Positions 7,991 through 15,530 of a DNA stretch of 16,697 bases are shown here, in pieces (positions within the stretch are counted from its first letter, which is position 1; each line of letters begins with the position of its first letter). The notes under the pieces were generated by a model. It was not told the origin of the DNA and searched no databases. It worked only from the letters and a program-made list of their open reading frames with translations. The DNA is from Candidatus Dormiibacterota bacterium (GTDB lineage Bacteria > Chloroflexota > Dormibacteria > Dormibacterales > Dormibacteraceae): contig PLYD01000002.1 of assembly GCA_003151665.1 (NCBI GenBank), forward strand, positions 953-17,649. The letters are read 5' to 3'. The position numbers and the translations under genes are program-made.

Positions 7991-9007
7991 TTAGGCGGAG
8001 GCAGCCGGCGCTGCACCTGTCTTGAGGGGCAGCTTCAGTAGCCGCGCCGCGTTTCCGTAGAGGACCTTCGCCCGCTCGGACTCGTCCATCGGCATCGTCT
8101 TGATGGTGTGGAGCTCATCGAGCGGCCAGCGCTCGCCGTTGTCCGGTCCAAACGGAAAATCCGTGCCGAACAGGATGTGGTCGGCGCCGAAGAAATTGAG
8201 CGCCACCCGGACCGCCTCCGGCGAGCCATTGCTGATGCAGTCGTTGTAGAAGAGGCGGAAGTGGTCTAGCGGCTGGCCGGTCAGCGCGGCACCGCTCTCG
8301 CCCAAGCCCAGCTTCGCGTACTCCTCTGAACTGGTCTCGGCAAAAGCCGCGATTCGTGCTGCGAAATGCGGAATCATCCCGCCCATGTGGTGCGTGACGA
8401 ACTTGATGCTGGGGAAGCGCTCGAACACACCGCCGTAAACCAACCTCGCCATCGCGAGCGACGTGTCGAACGGCCAGGCGAGTACGCGATCGAGCACGTC
8501 CTTTCTGATCCACGGGTAGTAGTTCGCGTGTTGAGGATGGATCCAGATCGGAAAGTCGAGCGCCGCCGCCCGCTCGTAGAGCGGCCACATCGACTCGTCA
8601 TCGAGGGGCTTGCCTTCGATGTTCGAGAAGATGAGCACACCCTTCAGGCCGAGTTCTCCGTGGATTCGCTCGAACTCATCCATCATCACTCCGTCGACTA
8701 CCGGCAGCACGCCGACCCCGACGAATCGATCGGGCCGCTTGGCAGCGAAGTTCGCGATTGAATCGTTCGCTACGCGCGAAAGCCGGTGGACGTCGGAGCG
8801 GTCCATGCCCAGCCATACAGGCGGCCGGGCCAGGATGAGCACCTGCACGTCGAAACCGTGCTCGTCCATGTAAGCGAGCCGTGCTGCGTGCTCGAAGTTG
8901 TGCGGGCTCTGCGCGCGAAGTGCGGCGAGCTCTTTGCTCGGCTTTACCTCAGCCAGGGCTTCGATCAGAGGCATTGGGAAAACGTGCGCATAGGCGTCGA
9001 TGACCAT
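7991..9007 (-). CDS. Amidohydrolase-2 family protein (ACMSD-like fold)
   Basis: This 338-residue TIM-barrel protein is of the amidohydrolase-2 family, which contains ACMSD, resorcylate decarboxylases and lactone hydrolases. Visible features are the N-terminal 'MVIDAYAHVFP', 'PIWIHPQH' with His157, 'FVTHHMGGMIPHF' with His206/His207, and 'ILFGTDFPFG' with Asp283, the usual metal and catalytic positions. The first His of the DxHxH motif is Tyr6, leaving only His8. ATG 9007 is chosen because family members start at this motif. An extension to 9130 would run into the divergent gene and adds no conserved residues. It is separated by 27 bp from the molybdenum hydroxylase gene. Decarboxylation or hydrolysis of a cyclic or aromatic acid is plausible; the substrate is unknown. 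Confidence 0.88.
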   Translation of the reverse strand: MVIDAYAHVFPMPLIEALAEVKPSKELAALRAQSPHNFEHAARLAYMDEHGFDVQVLILARPPVWLGMDRSDVHRLSRVANDSIANFAAKRPDRFVGVGVLPVVDGVMMDEFERIHGELGLKGVLIFSNIEGKPLDDESMWPLYERAAALDFPIWIHPQHANYYPWIRKDVLDRVLAWPFDTSLAMARLVYGGVFERFPSIKFVTHHMGGMIPHFAARIAAFAETSSEEYAKLGLGESGAALTGQPLDHFRLFYNDCISNGSPEAVRVALNFFGADHILFGTDFPFGPDNGERWPLDELHTIKTMPMDESERAKVLYGNAARLLKLPLKTGAAPAASA

Positions 9008-9020
9008 CCTGCCTCGATAA

Positions 9021-9034
9021 TACCTGCGAAGGTA
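9021..9034. promoter_or_regulatory. Small dyad in a 27-bp divergent intergenic gap
   Basis: TACCT and AGGTA flank GCGA in the gap between two divergent starts. It is short and may be chance, but it sits where an operator shared by both genes would be. The AAGG part could also serve as a close ribosome-binding site for the plus-strand gene. Confidence 0.2.
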
Positions 9035-11278
9035 GTGAGTAGGACAGAAGGCTTCATCGGACAGTCGATGAGGCGCCGCGAGGATCCGCCCCTGATCCAG
9101 GGAATGGGTCGCTACGCCGGGGACAATCACGTTTTCGGTACCGCTTACATGGCAGTGCGTCGTGCCGGTGTGCCACGTGGCGATGGCCTCCAGGTCGACG
9201 TTTCAGGGGCACTCAACATGCCGGGCGTCCTTGGGGCCTGGATTGCAGGCGAGCTCGGGCTGGCCGACGAGTTCATGCCGGACCCGAATCCCCAGCAACC
9301 ACTCGCGGTCCGCCGGCCTGTGCTGGCCAGGCAGGAGGTGCGCTTCGAGGGCGATGCTGTGGCGGTCGTGCTGGCTGAGTCGGAGTACCAGGCCCACGAC
9401 GCGATCGACGCGATCGACGTCCAGCTGAATCCCCTCTCGGAGGTGACAAGCGCCCTTCCCGTGCAGAGCTTCCGCATCGGGGATGCGGAGCGATCAATCC
9501 AGCAAGCACCCGTCAGGGAGAGGCAGCACCTTGCGATGGCACGGATCTGCGGCGCGGCGATGGAGCCCAGGGCCGCCTTCGCCGACTGGAGAGAAGAGGA
9601 GAACAAGCTCTACATCCGCGCCAGCGTCGGCGGCGTGCATGTCCTTCGCGACACGTTGACCAGATGCCTGGGGCTCGAGCGCGGGCAGGTCGTTGCCCTC
9701 GCGGAAGACGTGGGCGGAAGTTTCGGGGCGAAGAATCATCCCTACCCCGAATACATCATGGCGTCCGCGATCAGCCGCCTCGTGAGACGCCCAGTTCGCT
9801 GGGTGGCCGGTCGATCCGAGGACGGTCAAACGACCGGCCAGGCTCATTCGGCCGACCTCGACCTGGAGATCGCCTCCGACCGTGATGGACGGCTGCTCGC
9901 GCTGCGCGGGAAGATTTTGTGGACCGTCGGAGCCTACCTTGGCCGCGGCGCGTTGCAGGAGAACAGCATCGCCGCACATGCCATGTCCGCGTACCGGATG
10001 CCTGCTTTCGACATCGAGGTGGCACCGCGCCAATCGGACACTCCGCCGGCCGCGTTCATTCGCGGTGGCGGGCGCCCGGTCGGCAATTTTGCAGTCGAGC
10101 GGATGATGGACCGCCTCGCTCGGCGCATTGGCCTCGACCCGATCGAGCTGCGCCGCCGCAACCTCGTCGGGCCGGCGGAGATGCCTTACGACACGGGCCT
10201 CAACTCGATTGTGTACGACGGCGGCGATTACCCACGACTCCTTGAGCTGGCCGTCGAACGAGTCGGCGCCGCGGCAGTCCGCCAGCGCCAGCTCGCCGGC
10301 GAACCGGTTGGGGTGGGCGTCGCGATGTGCGTCGAGTCCACAGGGATTGGCATGCCTGAGCCCTCGCGCGTGGCAGTTCTGGCGGACGGCACCGTCCGGG
10401 TTTTCGTCGGCAGCACTCCTCAAGGCCAAGGGCACCAGACCTTCATCGCGCAGGTCGCCGCTGACCGGCTCGGCTGGCCAGTCGACCGCGTGGACGTGCG
10501 AGCCGGCGACAGCCGCGACGTCGCTTTCTCGTTTGTCACGGCGGGGAGTCGCAGCGCTCTCGAGGTCGGCAACTCGGTGGCGCTGTCCGCAGCGGCGGCG
10601 CGGCGCCTGCTTCTCGAACGTGCGTCGCAAAAGCTCGAAGCGGCGGCAGAGGATCTCGTGCTCGACGTCAGCGGGGTTGGAGTTCGTGGCGTGCCGGATC
10701 GCCGCATCAAGCTGAGCGATCTCGTGGGTGACGGGCTCGAGGCGGCGGAGGTCTGGGATTCGAAGGGCAAAGGCGCGTGGGCTTCGAGCTGCCATGCGGC
10801 AGTCGTGAAGGTGGATGCAGAGACTGGCGGCGTTGACATCGAGCGCTATGTGATCGCGCACGATTCCGGCCGCTCGATCAACCCCATGTTGTTGGACGGC
10901 CAGCTACACGGCGGCTACGCGCACGGCCTCGGCTACGCCCTCTTCGAGGAGGCGCTGTACTCGCCCGATGGAAACTTCCAGTCGCCGAGCTTTCTCGACT
11001 ACACGATCGTCAGCGCCCCCGAGCTCCGAGTCGAGCCCGAGCTGATCCACACCGAGACTGCCACGATTCACAACCCCGAGGGTTTTCGCGGAGCGGGCGA
11101 GGCGGGGACGATCGCGGTTCCGGCCGCGATTGCCAATGCGATTGAGGATGCGCTCTATGCGATGGGCTTCGATGTGGCCGTGGACTCCGTGCCGGTTACG
11201 CCGATGAAGCTGTGGAACCTGATACGCGCGGCCCCTCGGCGAGCACCTTCGGCCGGGCGCGCGCAGGGCGCAGGTTAG
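9035..11278 (+). CDS. Xanthine dehydrogenase-family molybdopterin-binding subunit
   Basis: This 747-residue protein is the large, Mo-cofactor-binding subunit of a molybdenum hydroxylase (aldehyde oxidase / XDH / CoxL superfamily), which hydroxylates aldehydes or heteroaromatic rings using water. The N-terminal 'FIGQSMRRREDPPLIQGMGRYAGD' is the usual opening, followed by the hammerhead domain to about 120 and two Mo-binding domains. Motifs are 'VGGSFGAKN' (226-234), 'FIRGGGRP' (341-348) and 'GAGEAGTIAVP' with the catalytic Glu689. The CO-dehydrogenase loop AYRCSFR is absent, so it is not a form I CODH. GTG 9035 is chosen to keep FIGQS; ATG 9068 is the alternative. No FAD or 2Fe-2S subunit gene lies in the window: the neighbours on both sides are on the other strand. 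Confidence 0.88.
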   Translation: MSRTEGFIGQSMRRREDPPLIQGMGRYAGDNHVFGTAYMAVRRAGVPRGDGLQVDVSGALNMPGVLGAWIAGELGLADEFMPDPNPQQPLAVRRPVLARQEVRFEGDAVAVVLAESEYQAHDAIDAIDVQLNPLSEVTSALPVQSFRIGDAERSIQQAPVRERQHLAMARICGAAMEPRAAFADWREEENKLYIRASVGGVHVLRDTLTRCLGLERGQVVALAEDVGGSFGAKNHPYPEYIMASAISRLVRRPVRWVAGRSEDGQTTGQAHSADLDLEIASDRDGRLLALRGKILWTVGAYLGRGALQENSIAAHAMSAYRMPAFDIEVAPRQSDTPPAAFIRGGGRPVGNFAVERMMDRLARRIGLDPIELRRRNLVGPAEMPYDTGLNSIVYDGGDYPRLLELAVERVGAAAVRQRQLAGEPVGVGVAMCVESTGIGMPEPSRVAVLADGTVRVFVGSTPQGQGHQTFIAQVAADRLGWPVDRVDVRAGDSRDVAFSFVTAGSRSALEVGNSVALSAAAARRLLLERASQKLEAAAEDLVLDVSGVGVRGVPDRRIKLSDLVGDGLEAAEVWDSKGKGAWASSCHAAVVKVDAETGGVDIERYVIAHDSGRSINPMLLDGQLHGGYAHGLGYALFEEALYSPDGNFQSPSFLDYTIVSAPELRVEPELIHTETATIHNPEGFRGAGEAGTIAVPAAIANAIEDALYAMGFDVAVDSVPVTPMKLWNLIRAAPRRAPSAGRAQGAG

Positions 11279-11309
11279 CGAAAGCGCGCGCAGGGCGCAG
11301 GTTAACGAA
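11257..11309. repeat. 27-bp tandem repeat across the convergent gene ends
   Basis: Copy 1 (11257-11282) and copy 2 (11284-11309) match at 25 of 26 positions with a period of 27 bases. The single difference is GTTAG versus GTTAA. Copy 1 carries the TAG stop of the molybdenum hydroxylase gene on the plus strand. Copy 2 carries, read on the minus strand, the TAA stop of the acyl adenylase gene. The period equals nine codons. Confidence 0.85.
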
Positions 11310-12867
11310 GGCGCTCGGCGAGCGCTTTCTTCGACACCTTCCCGAACGTAGAGAGAGGAAAATCGCCCATCAGCTCCAGGCGCTCGGGCAGCTTGAACTT
11401 GGCCATGCCCGCATCCAGGAGAAACCTGGTCAACTCTTCGAGCGTGAGCGTACTGCCCTGGCGTGGGATCACGCACGCGCACATTCGCTCGCCGAGAACG
11501 GGATCGGGAAACGGGACGCACGCAACGTTCCGGACCGAAGGGTGAGTCAGGATCACGCTCTCCACCTCTTCGCTGCTGATCTTCTCGCCACCGCGGTTGA
11601 CCAGGTCCTTGATCCGCCCCTCGACGAGGTACGACCCCGATGGGTGGCGTCGCATCAGGTCGCCCGAGCGGTAGAAACCATCCGCAGTGAATTGGCGGGC
11701 GTTGTAATCGGGCACCCGGTAATAGCCGCGCAATGTGTAAGGGCCGCGCACCGTGAGCTCGCCAACCTCGCCATCGGCGACCTCCCGGCCGTCCTCGTCG
11801 GTGAGCCGCACCTCGTCATCGGCGCTGACCGGCCTGCCGACGGTCTCGAGCCGCACGTCCTCGGGGTCATCTCGTCGTACGAAGAACAAGGTGCCTTCGC
11901 TCATTCCGAAATTCTCTTGAACGAAAGCGTTGGGGAAAGCTTGGGCCATCCGTCGCCGGACCTCGGGCTGCAGGCGCTGGCCACCTGACTGTAAGAGCTC
12001 GACCGAGGTCAGGTCGTGGCGGCTATGTGCCGGGTCCGCCAGCCAGCGGATGTACAGGGCGGGCACACCCCCGACGTGGGTGACCCGATGCTTTTCGATG
12101 AGCTCGAACACGTCGGGCGCCTTGGTGCTCGTCCCGATGACGACGCGACCGCCCGCCATGAGGAACCCCTGCACGCCGGGGCACGCAAGCGGCATGTTGT
12201 GCGCGAGCGGCAATACGCAGAGCTGGCGGCTCTCGGCGGTGATGTCCTGGACGGCAGCCGCGGCTCGCGAGTTGTAGAGGTAGTCATTGTGTGTTCGCGG
12301 TATCAGCTTTGGGATGCCGGTCGTTCCGCCTGACAGGAGCAACACACACGGGTCGGTCGGATCGACGTCGATGGGGGGCGGGGGAGCGGTTGGCGCAATG
12401 GCCGTCAGCTCGTCGAGTGTGAAGGTGTCGCGCAGCATCGCGTTTGTGCCCCGGACCTCCGAGGCCAGGTCCGGGTCGGTGCCGAAGTAGGCGATGGCGT
12501 CCGCCAGCTTGACGAAATGGTCGATCTCGAGCCGGCGATGCGGCGCGAGGGCCAGGATCGGGACGACCCCGAGCTTCTGCAGCGCGAAGTAGAGAAACAG
12601 GAACTCCGGGCCGTTGGGCAGGTGGACGACCACGCGATCGAGCGGGCGAAGGCCGCGCTCGTACAAGTATCCGGCCAGGGAAGCCGACCTCTGTCCGAGC
12701 TCCGCATATGTGATGGTCCGATCACCGCTTTGCAGGGCGACCCTGTCGTGATGCCTGGCGAAAAGGTCGCTGAAGACGGTGTCGAGCGTCTCGTCCCGCC
12801 AGTAGCCCAGTCGCCGATAGCGTTGGGCAAACTCGGGAGGATATGGAACGACCCCGTCAAGACCCAT
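11302..12867 (-). CDS. Aryl-acid adenylating enzyme (DhbE/EntE-like AMP ligase)
   Basis: This 521-residue ANL-superfamily enzyme activates a carboxylic acid with ATP, probably giving an acyl-CoA. The whole sequence resembles aryl-acid adenylases: opening 'YPPEFAQRYRRLGYW', P-loop LSGGTTGIPK (178-187) then 'LIPRTHNDY', 'LAHNMPLACPG' (222-231), 'NFGMSEG' (319-325), 'YRSGDL' (399-404), 'GRIKDLVNRGGEKI' (417-430) and catalytic Lys510 in 'STFGKVSKK'. Asn224 is kept, as in 2-hydroxybenzoate binders. Cys229 and Leu327 occupy positions that, as I recall, are Ser and Val in dihydroxybenzoate enzymes and Cys and Leu in salicylate ones. No siderophore NRPS or isochorismatase gene lies nearby, so an aromatic-acid catabolic ligase is more likely. 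Its ATG overlaps the SDR stop by one base (TGATG). Confidence 0.88.
   Translation of the reverse strand: MGLDGVVPYPPEFAQRYRRLGYWRDETLDTVFSDLFARHHDRVALQSGDRTITYAELGQRSASLAGYLYERGLRPLDRVVVHLPNGPEFLFLYFALQKLGVVPILALAPHRRLEIDHFVKLADAIAYFGTDPDLASEVRGTNAMLRDTFTLDELTAIAPTAPPPPIDVDPTDPCVLLLSGGTTGIPKLIPRTHNDYLYNSRAAAAVQDITAESRQLCVLPLAHNMPLACPGVQGFLMAGGRVVIGTSTKAPDVFELIEKHRVTHVGGVPALYIRWLADPAHSRHDLTSVELLQSGGQRLQPEVRRRMAQAFPNAFVQENFGMSEGTLFFVRRDDPEDVRLETVGRPVSADDEVRLTDEDGREVADGEVGELTVRGPYTLRGYYRVPDYNARQFTADGFYRSGDLMRRHPSGSYLVEGRIKDLVNRGGEKISSEEVESVILTHPSVRNVACVPFPDPVLGERMCACVIPRQGSTLTLEELTRFLLDAGMAKFKLPERLELMGDFPLSTFGKVSKKALAERLR
11311..11331 (+). terminator. Possible intrinsic terminator of the molybdenum hydroxylase gene
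   Basis: GCGCTC and GAGCGC (11311-11316, 11320-11325) form a perfect 6-bp stem with a GGC loop, followed by TTTCTT. It begins 33 bases after the plus-strand stop and lies inside the 3' end of the convergent adenylase gene. The T-run is interrupted, so strength is uncertain. Confidence 0.35.
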
Positions 12868-13637
12868 CAGGTGGTGGCCGAAAAGCCGCCATCGATGACG
12901 ACGATCTCGCCGTTCACCATCGGGTTGCTGGCGATCAAGCTCACGATGGTGATGGCGACCTCATCAGGCGTCACGCAGCGCTTCAGTGGTGTCAGGCTCG
13001 CGCGCCGCTCCATCAAGCGCTCGTAGTTATCGCCCAGGGCGTTCTCCATCCACTCGCCCGACATCCACCCAGGAGCCACGGCGTTGACGCGGATCTTCGG
13101 ACCGAGGGCCCCCGCCAGGGTCCGAGTCAGGTTCCCAACCGCTGCTTTGCTGGCGGCGTACGGAAACGGCTGCGGGCCGGGTCGGAGTCCAGCGATGCTG
13201 CAGAGGTTGACCACCGCGCCTGACCCGGAGTGGTTGAGCATAGGAACGCAGGCGCGCGTGACCTGATACATGCCGCGCACGTTGACTGCGAACACGCGGT
13301 CCCACTCGGCCATGTCAAGACCGTTGATATCGGAGGGCGGAGTCGGCACCGTCGTGCCGGCGTTGTTCACCAGGGCGTCCAGCCGCCCGAGCTCATCCTC
13401 GATGCGGCTAACCATCGCCAGCACCTGTGATTCGTCGGCGACGTCGGCCTGAACTACCACCGATCTGACCCCAAGCGCGGCGACCTCGTCCGCCACCGCC
13501 TGGGCGGCATCGCGGCTACGGCTGTAATTGACAGCCACGTCGTAGCCATGCCTCGCCAGCTCGAGGGCGGTGCTGCGGCCGATGCCGCGTGTGGCACCGG
13601 TCACGAGGGCAGCGCGGGTGCTCGCGGTTGGGCTCAT
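12867..13637 (-). CDS. SDR-family oxidoreductase (FabG-like)
   Basis: This 256-residue classical short-chain dehydrogenase/reductase catalyses NAD(P)-dependent oxidation or reduction of an alcohol/ketone. The Rossmann motif TGATRGIG is at 13-20, NNAG at 91-94, the structural Asn is Asn119 in 'FAVNV', and the catalytic set is Ser147, Tyr160 and Lys164 ('PYAASK'). The C-terminal 'VNGEIVVIDGGFSATT' is the usual ending. 'NYSRSRD' after the second strand, with no acidic residue at its end, hints at NADP preference. Its ATG overlaps the amidohydrolase stop by four bases (ATGA) and its TGA overlaps the ligase ATG. It is translationally coupled at both ends, so it probably acts in the same pathway. 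Confidence 0.92.
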   Translation of the reverse strand: MSPTASTRAALVTGATRGIGRSTALELARHGYDVAVNYSRSRDAAQAVADEVAALGVRSVVVQADVADESQVLAMVSRIEDELGRLDALVNNAGTTVPTPPSDINGLDMAEWDRVFAVNVRGMYQVTRACVPMLNHSGSGAVVNLCSIAGLRPGPQPFPYAASKAAVGNLTRTLAGALGPKIRVNAVAPGWMSGEWMENALGDNYERLMERRASLTPLKRCVTPDEVAITIVSLIASNPMVNGEIVVIDGGFSATT

Positions 13638-14515
13638 CGCACCCCGCGGCGCGGTTCCGCCGACGGCTCACGCATAAATCCGAGGACGCGCTCCGCGTTC
13701 CCGTGAAACACATCTTCCATGACCTCATCCGCGTACCCGAGCTCGCCCCATTCGCGGAAGACGCGCTCATACGCCAAGCTGGGGTAGTCGCTGCCGAACA
13801 TCACCTTGTCGCGGAGCCGACCCCTGACGTCCTTCTTCAAGCTGTCGGGAAAGTACTTCGGCGCCCAGCCCGACAGCTCCCAGTAGACGTTGCCCTTATG
13901 CAGCGCGACGGCCGTCATCTCCTCGATCCAAGGCCATCCTGGGTGCGCGGCGATGATGGTCAGCTTCGGAAAGTTGGCGGCAAGATCGTCGAGGGCGAGG
14001 GGATGCGCGTGCCGCAGCCTCGAGCCCAACCCTCCAGGAAGCCCCGCGCCCATACCTGTGGTGCCCACATCGATCATCACTGGAACCCTCAATGCATCGA
14101 TGAGCTCGAACAGCGGGCGCAGGCTCTCGTCGTCGACGGCGAATCGACCCATGATCGGATGGAAGTGGAAGCCCAGCAGGTGGAGGTCTTCGATTGCATG
14201 CCTGGCGTCCTCGAGTGCGGCCGCGCCCTTCAACGGGTCGACCGCCGCCCAGCCTTGAAGGATCGTGCCCGGGTGCCGATCCCGCAGCTCAGCCACGTAG
14301 TCGTTGCTGCAAGGCGGCGCGCCGGTGACGGATTCAATGTCGAAGGCGACGAGCACCGCCTCGACGCCCGCGTCCTCGAACTCCTGGATTACCTGGTCTT
14401 CGGTTTTCGCGACCCACTCACGCTTCCAGTAAGCGCCGAGCGCTTCAGCGAACGGCCCATACGAGTCGATCCACGGCTGCGTACCGGGGTAGCAGTGCAG
14501 GTCGATCTTGCGCAT
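13634..14515 (-). CDS. Amidohydrolase-2 family protein with degenerate metal motif
   Basis: This 293-residue TIM-barrel protein is of the amidohydrolase-2 family. It opens with 'MRKIDLHCYPG', so the usual DxHxH reads D-L-H7-C-Y9. The strand that normally carries a metal-binding His reads 'VPVMIDVGTTGMG' (Asp149). 'IIAAHPGWPW' gives His191, and 'VMFGSDYPS' gives Asp243. The segment 'GTTGMGAGLPGGLGSRL' and 'NVYWELSGWAPKYFP' mark a recurring uncharacterised clade. Because two His positions differ, the metal site may be mononuclear or absent. An AGGG lies five bases before the ATG. It is the second gene of the minus-strand operon, 23 bases after the regulator, and overlaps the SDR gene by four bases. 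Decarboxylase or hydrolase activity is possible; the substrate is unknown. Confidence 0.87.
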   Translation of the reverse strand: MRKIDLHCYPGTQPWIDSYGPFAEALGAYWKREWVAKTEDQVIQEFEDAGVEAVLVAFDIESVTGAPPCSNDYVAELRDRHPGTILQGWAAVDPLKGAAALEDARHAIEDLHLLGFHFHPIMGRFAVDDESLRPLFELIDALRVPVMIDVGTTGMGAGLPGGLGSRLRHAHPLALDDLAANFPKLTIIAAHPGWPWIEEMTAVALHKGNVYWELSGWAPKYFPDSLKKDVRGRLRDKVMFGSDYPSLAYERVFREWGELGYADEVMEDVFHGNAERVLGFMREPSAEPRRGVR

Positions 14516-14538
14516 CTTGCCCTGATGCTCGCTAGGAA

Positions 14539-15408
14539 TCAGGACTCGGACGCCGCAATCGTCCCCGGATCCGCTTCGACTGCGGGCTCGCCTTCGGACA
14601 GGTTGGTCAGCTCCAGCAGTCCCGGTCCATAAAGGCTCTCGAGCTCACTCGGCAGGTCCGCGTACATACGCTGCACGAACAGGTCGTGGCGGATGTAGGA
14701 CTTCACCAGGCTCGCGGCCAATGGGAAATCTCCGAACATCACCTCCCATTCGCGCCCGTCGCGAGCCAGGGCCCACAATGCCCACCTCGAGTCGACAACC
14801 AGCGCGAGGTGGCGCGCTTTTCGAGACGCGTAAAGCGTGCCCTCCGTGCTCGCGTGCCGCATGACCTGTCCGCGTGGCGGCTGGAACGGCAGGTGGCCGA
14901 AATGGACGATGACGAACTGGACGTCGCGGCCGGCCGCCTCGTCAACAGCGGCAGCGAGTCCCTTGAGCTCCTCTGTCCGACCGCTGAGGTAGACGCGACT
15001 GCGGGCGCGTGACAATGCGTCGGTCGCTCTCTCAGTAGCGGCAGCGAAGCTGTCCAGGCGCGAGAGCGCAACGCTGCCGTCGCGGAACGGACGGTCCGGG
15101 AGATTCTCGAGGCTCTTGCGGGCCGCCTTTACCTTTTCGCCGAATTCCTTCTCCAGCGCGCTGAGCAGAGCTTGCGGGGGCACCGCCGCATAACGGGCAG
15201 GCCGCTCGCCGGTCAAGATCGCGGCCCTGCGCTGAACCAGGCGGCGCAGGGTCTCGTACACCTTCGGCTGTGGCACCCCTGTGTCGTTGGCCACGCTGTA
15301 GCCGGTCGCGCCTTCTGACATCAGCAGACCGACGTAGGTGCGCGCTTCGTAGCGGGAGAAGCCGAGCTGGATCAGCCGCTCTGCGATGGACGTGGCGGAT
15401 TCATTCAT
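14539..15408 (-). CDS. TrmB-family transcriptional regulator
   Basis: This 289-residue protein has a TrmB-type winged helix at about 8-75 ('LIQLGFSRYEARTYVGLL', 'TGVPQPKVYETLRRL', 'RPARYAAV'), then a short coiled segment ('LEKEFGEKVKAARKSLENL') and a C-terminal effector domain from about 108 with the PLD-like pattern 'SRVYLSGRTEELKGLAAAV' and 'HLALVVDSRWALWAL'. TrmB proteins are often sugar-responsive in archaea, but bacterial members respond to varied ligands. It is the first gene of a four-gene minus-strand operon, suggesting that it controls that operon and itself. Four inverted repeats lie within 75 bases upstream. The ATG at 15408 lacks a strong ribosome-binding site; the surrounding ATGAAT-ACAG-ATGAATGAAT repeats make the exact start slightly uncertain. 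Confidence 0.88.
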   Translation of the reverse strand: MNESATSIAERLIQLGFSRYEARTYVGLLMSEGATGYSVANDTGVPQPKVYETLRRLVQRRAAILTGERPARYAAVPPQALLSALEKEFGEKVKAARKSLENLPDRPFRDGSVALSRLDSFAAATERATDALSRARSRVYLSGRTEELKGLAAAVDEAAGRDVQFVIVHFGHLPFQPPRGQVMRHASTEGTLYASRKARHLALVVDSRWALWALARDGREWEVMFGDFPLAASLVKSYIRHDLFVQRMYADLPSELESLYGPGLLELTNLSEGEPAVEADPGTIAASES

Positions 15409-15421
15409 CTGTATTCATGCC

Positions 15422-15482
15422 GCATCCGAGCCGGGGGCTCTGCGTCACTACGATGGTAGTGCGCAACATTGGCATCGGATGC
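15422..15482. promoter_or_regulatory. Nested inverted repeats upstream of the TrmB-like gene (candidate operator)
   Basis: Within 61 bases there are an outer pair, GCATCCGA (15422-15429) and TCGGATGC (15475-15482); a nearly concentric dyad, CACTAC-GATG-GTAGTG (15446-15461); GAGCC-GGG-GGCTC (15428-15440); and GCATC-G-GATGC (15472-15482). The 16-base central dyad lies 38-53 bases before the ATG, a sensible position for repressor binding near a promoter. I could not identify convincing -35/-10 boxes. Confidence 0.5.
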
Positions 15483-15501
15483 TAGCACAGCCCGGCGGAA
15501 A

Positions 15502-15520
15502 CCCCGAGCCGCGGCCGGGG
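15502..15520 (-). terminator. Weak hairpin after the OsmC-family gene
   Basis: CCCCG and CGGGG arms with a nine-base GC-rich loop lie shortly after the TAG of the OsmC gene; on the minus strand the hairpin is followed by only TTT. It may be a weak terminator separating this gene from the regulator operon, or simply GC-rich spacer. Confidence 0.25.
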
Positions 15521-15530
15521 CGCCTGGAAG

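Noticed and set aside
7987..7997. Small palindrome CGCC-TTA-GGCG at the convergent stop of the importer and amidohydrolase
   Set aside because: Only four pairs and no T-run; too weak to call a terminator.
8786..9034. N-terminal extension of the molybdenum hydroxylase
   Set aside because: It overlaps the divergent amidohydrolase gene antisense and adds no family-like sequence before FIGQS.
9494..10861. 455-codon open frame on the minus strand
   Set aside because: Antisense to the clear molybdenum hydroxylase gene; low-complexity His/Arg/Ala composition with no recognisable motif.
9035..11278. Form I CO dehydrogenase large subunit (coxL)
   Set aside because: The diagnostic AYRCSFR loop is absent (FIRGGGRP instead) and coxS/coxM are not adjacent.
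11302..12867. Catechol siderophore gene (entE/dhbE)
   Set aside because: Overall similarity is high, but no isochorismate synthase, isochorismatase or NRPS gene is present, and the recalled pocket residues point away from 2,3-dihydroxybenzoate.
13589..14632. 347-codon open frame on the plus strand
   Set aside because: Antisense to the amidohydrolase and the start of the SDR gene, both of which have clear family motifs.
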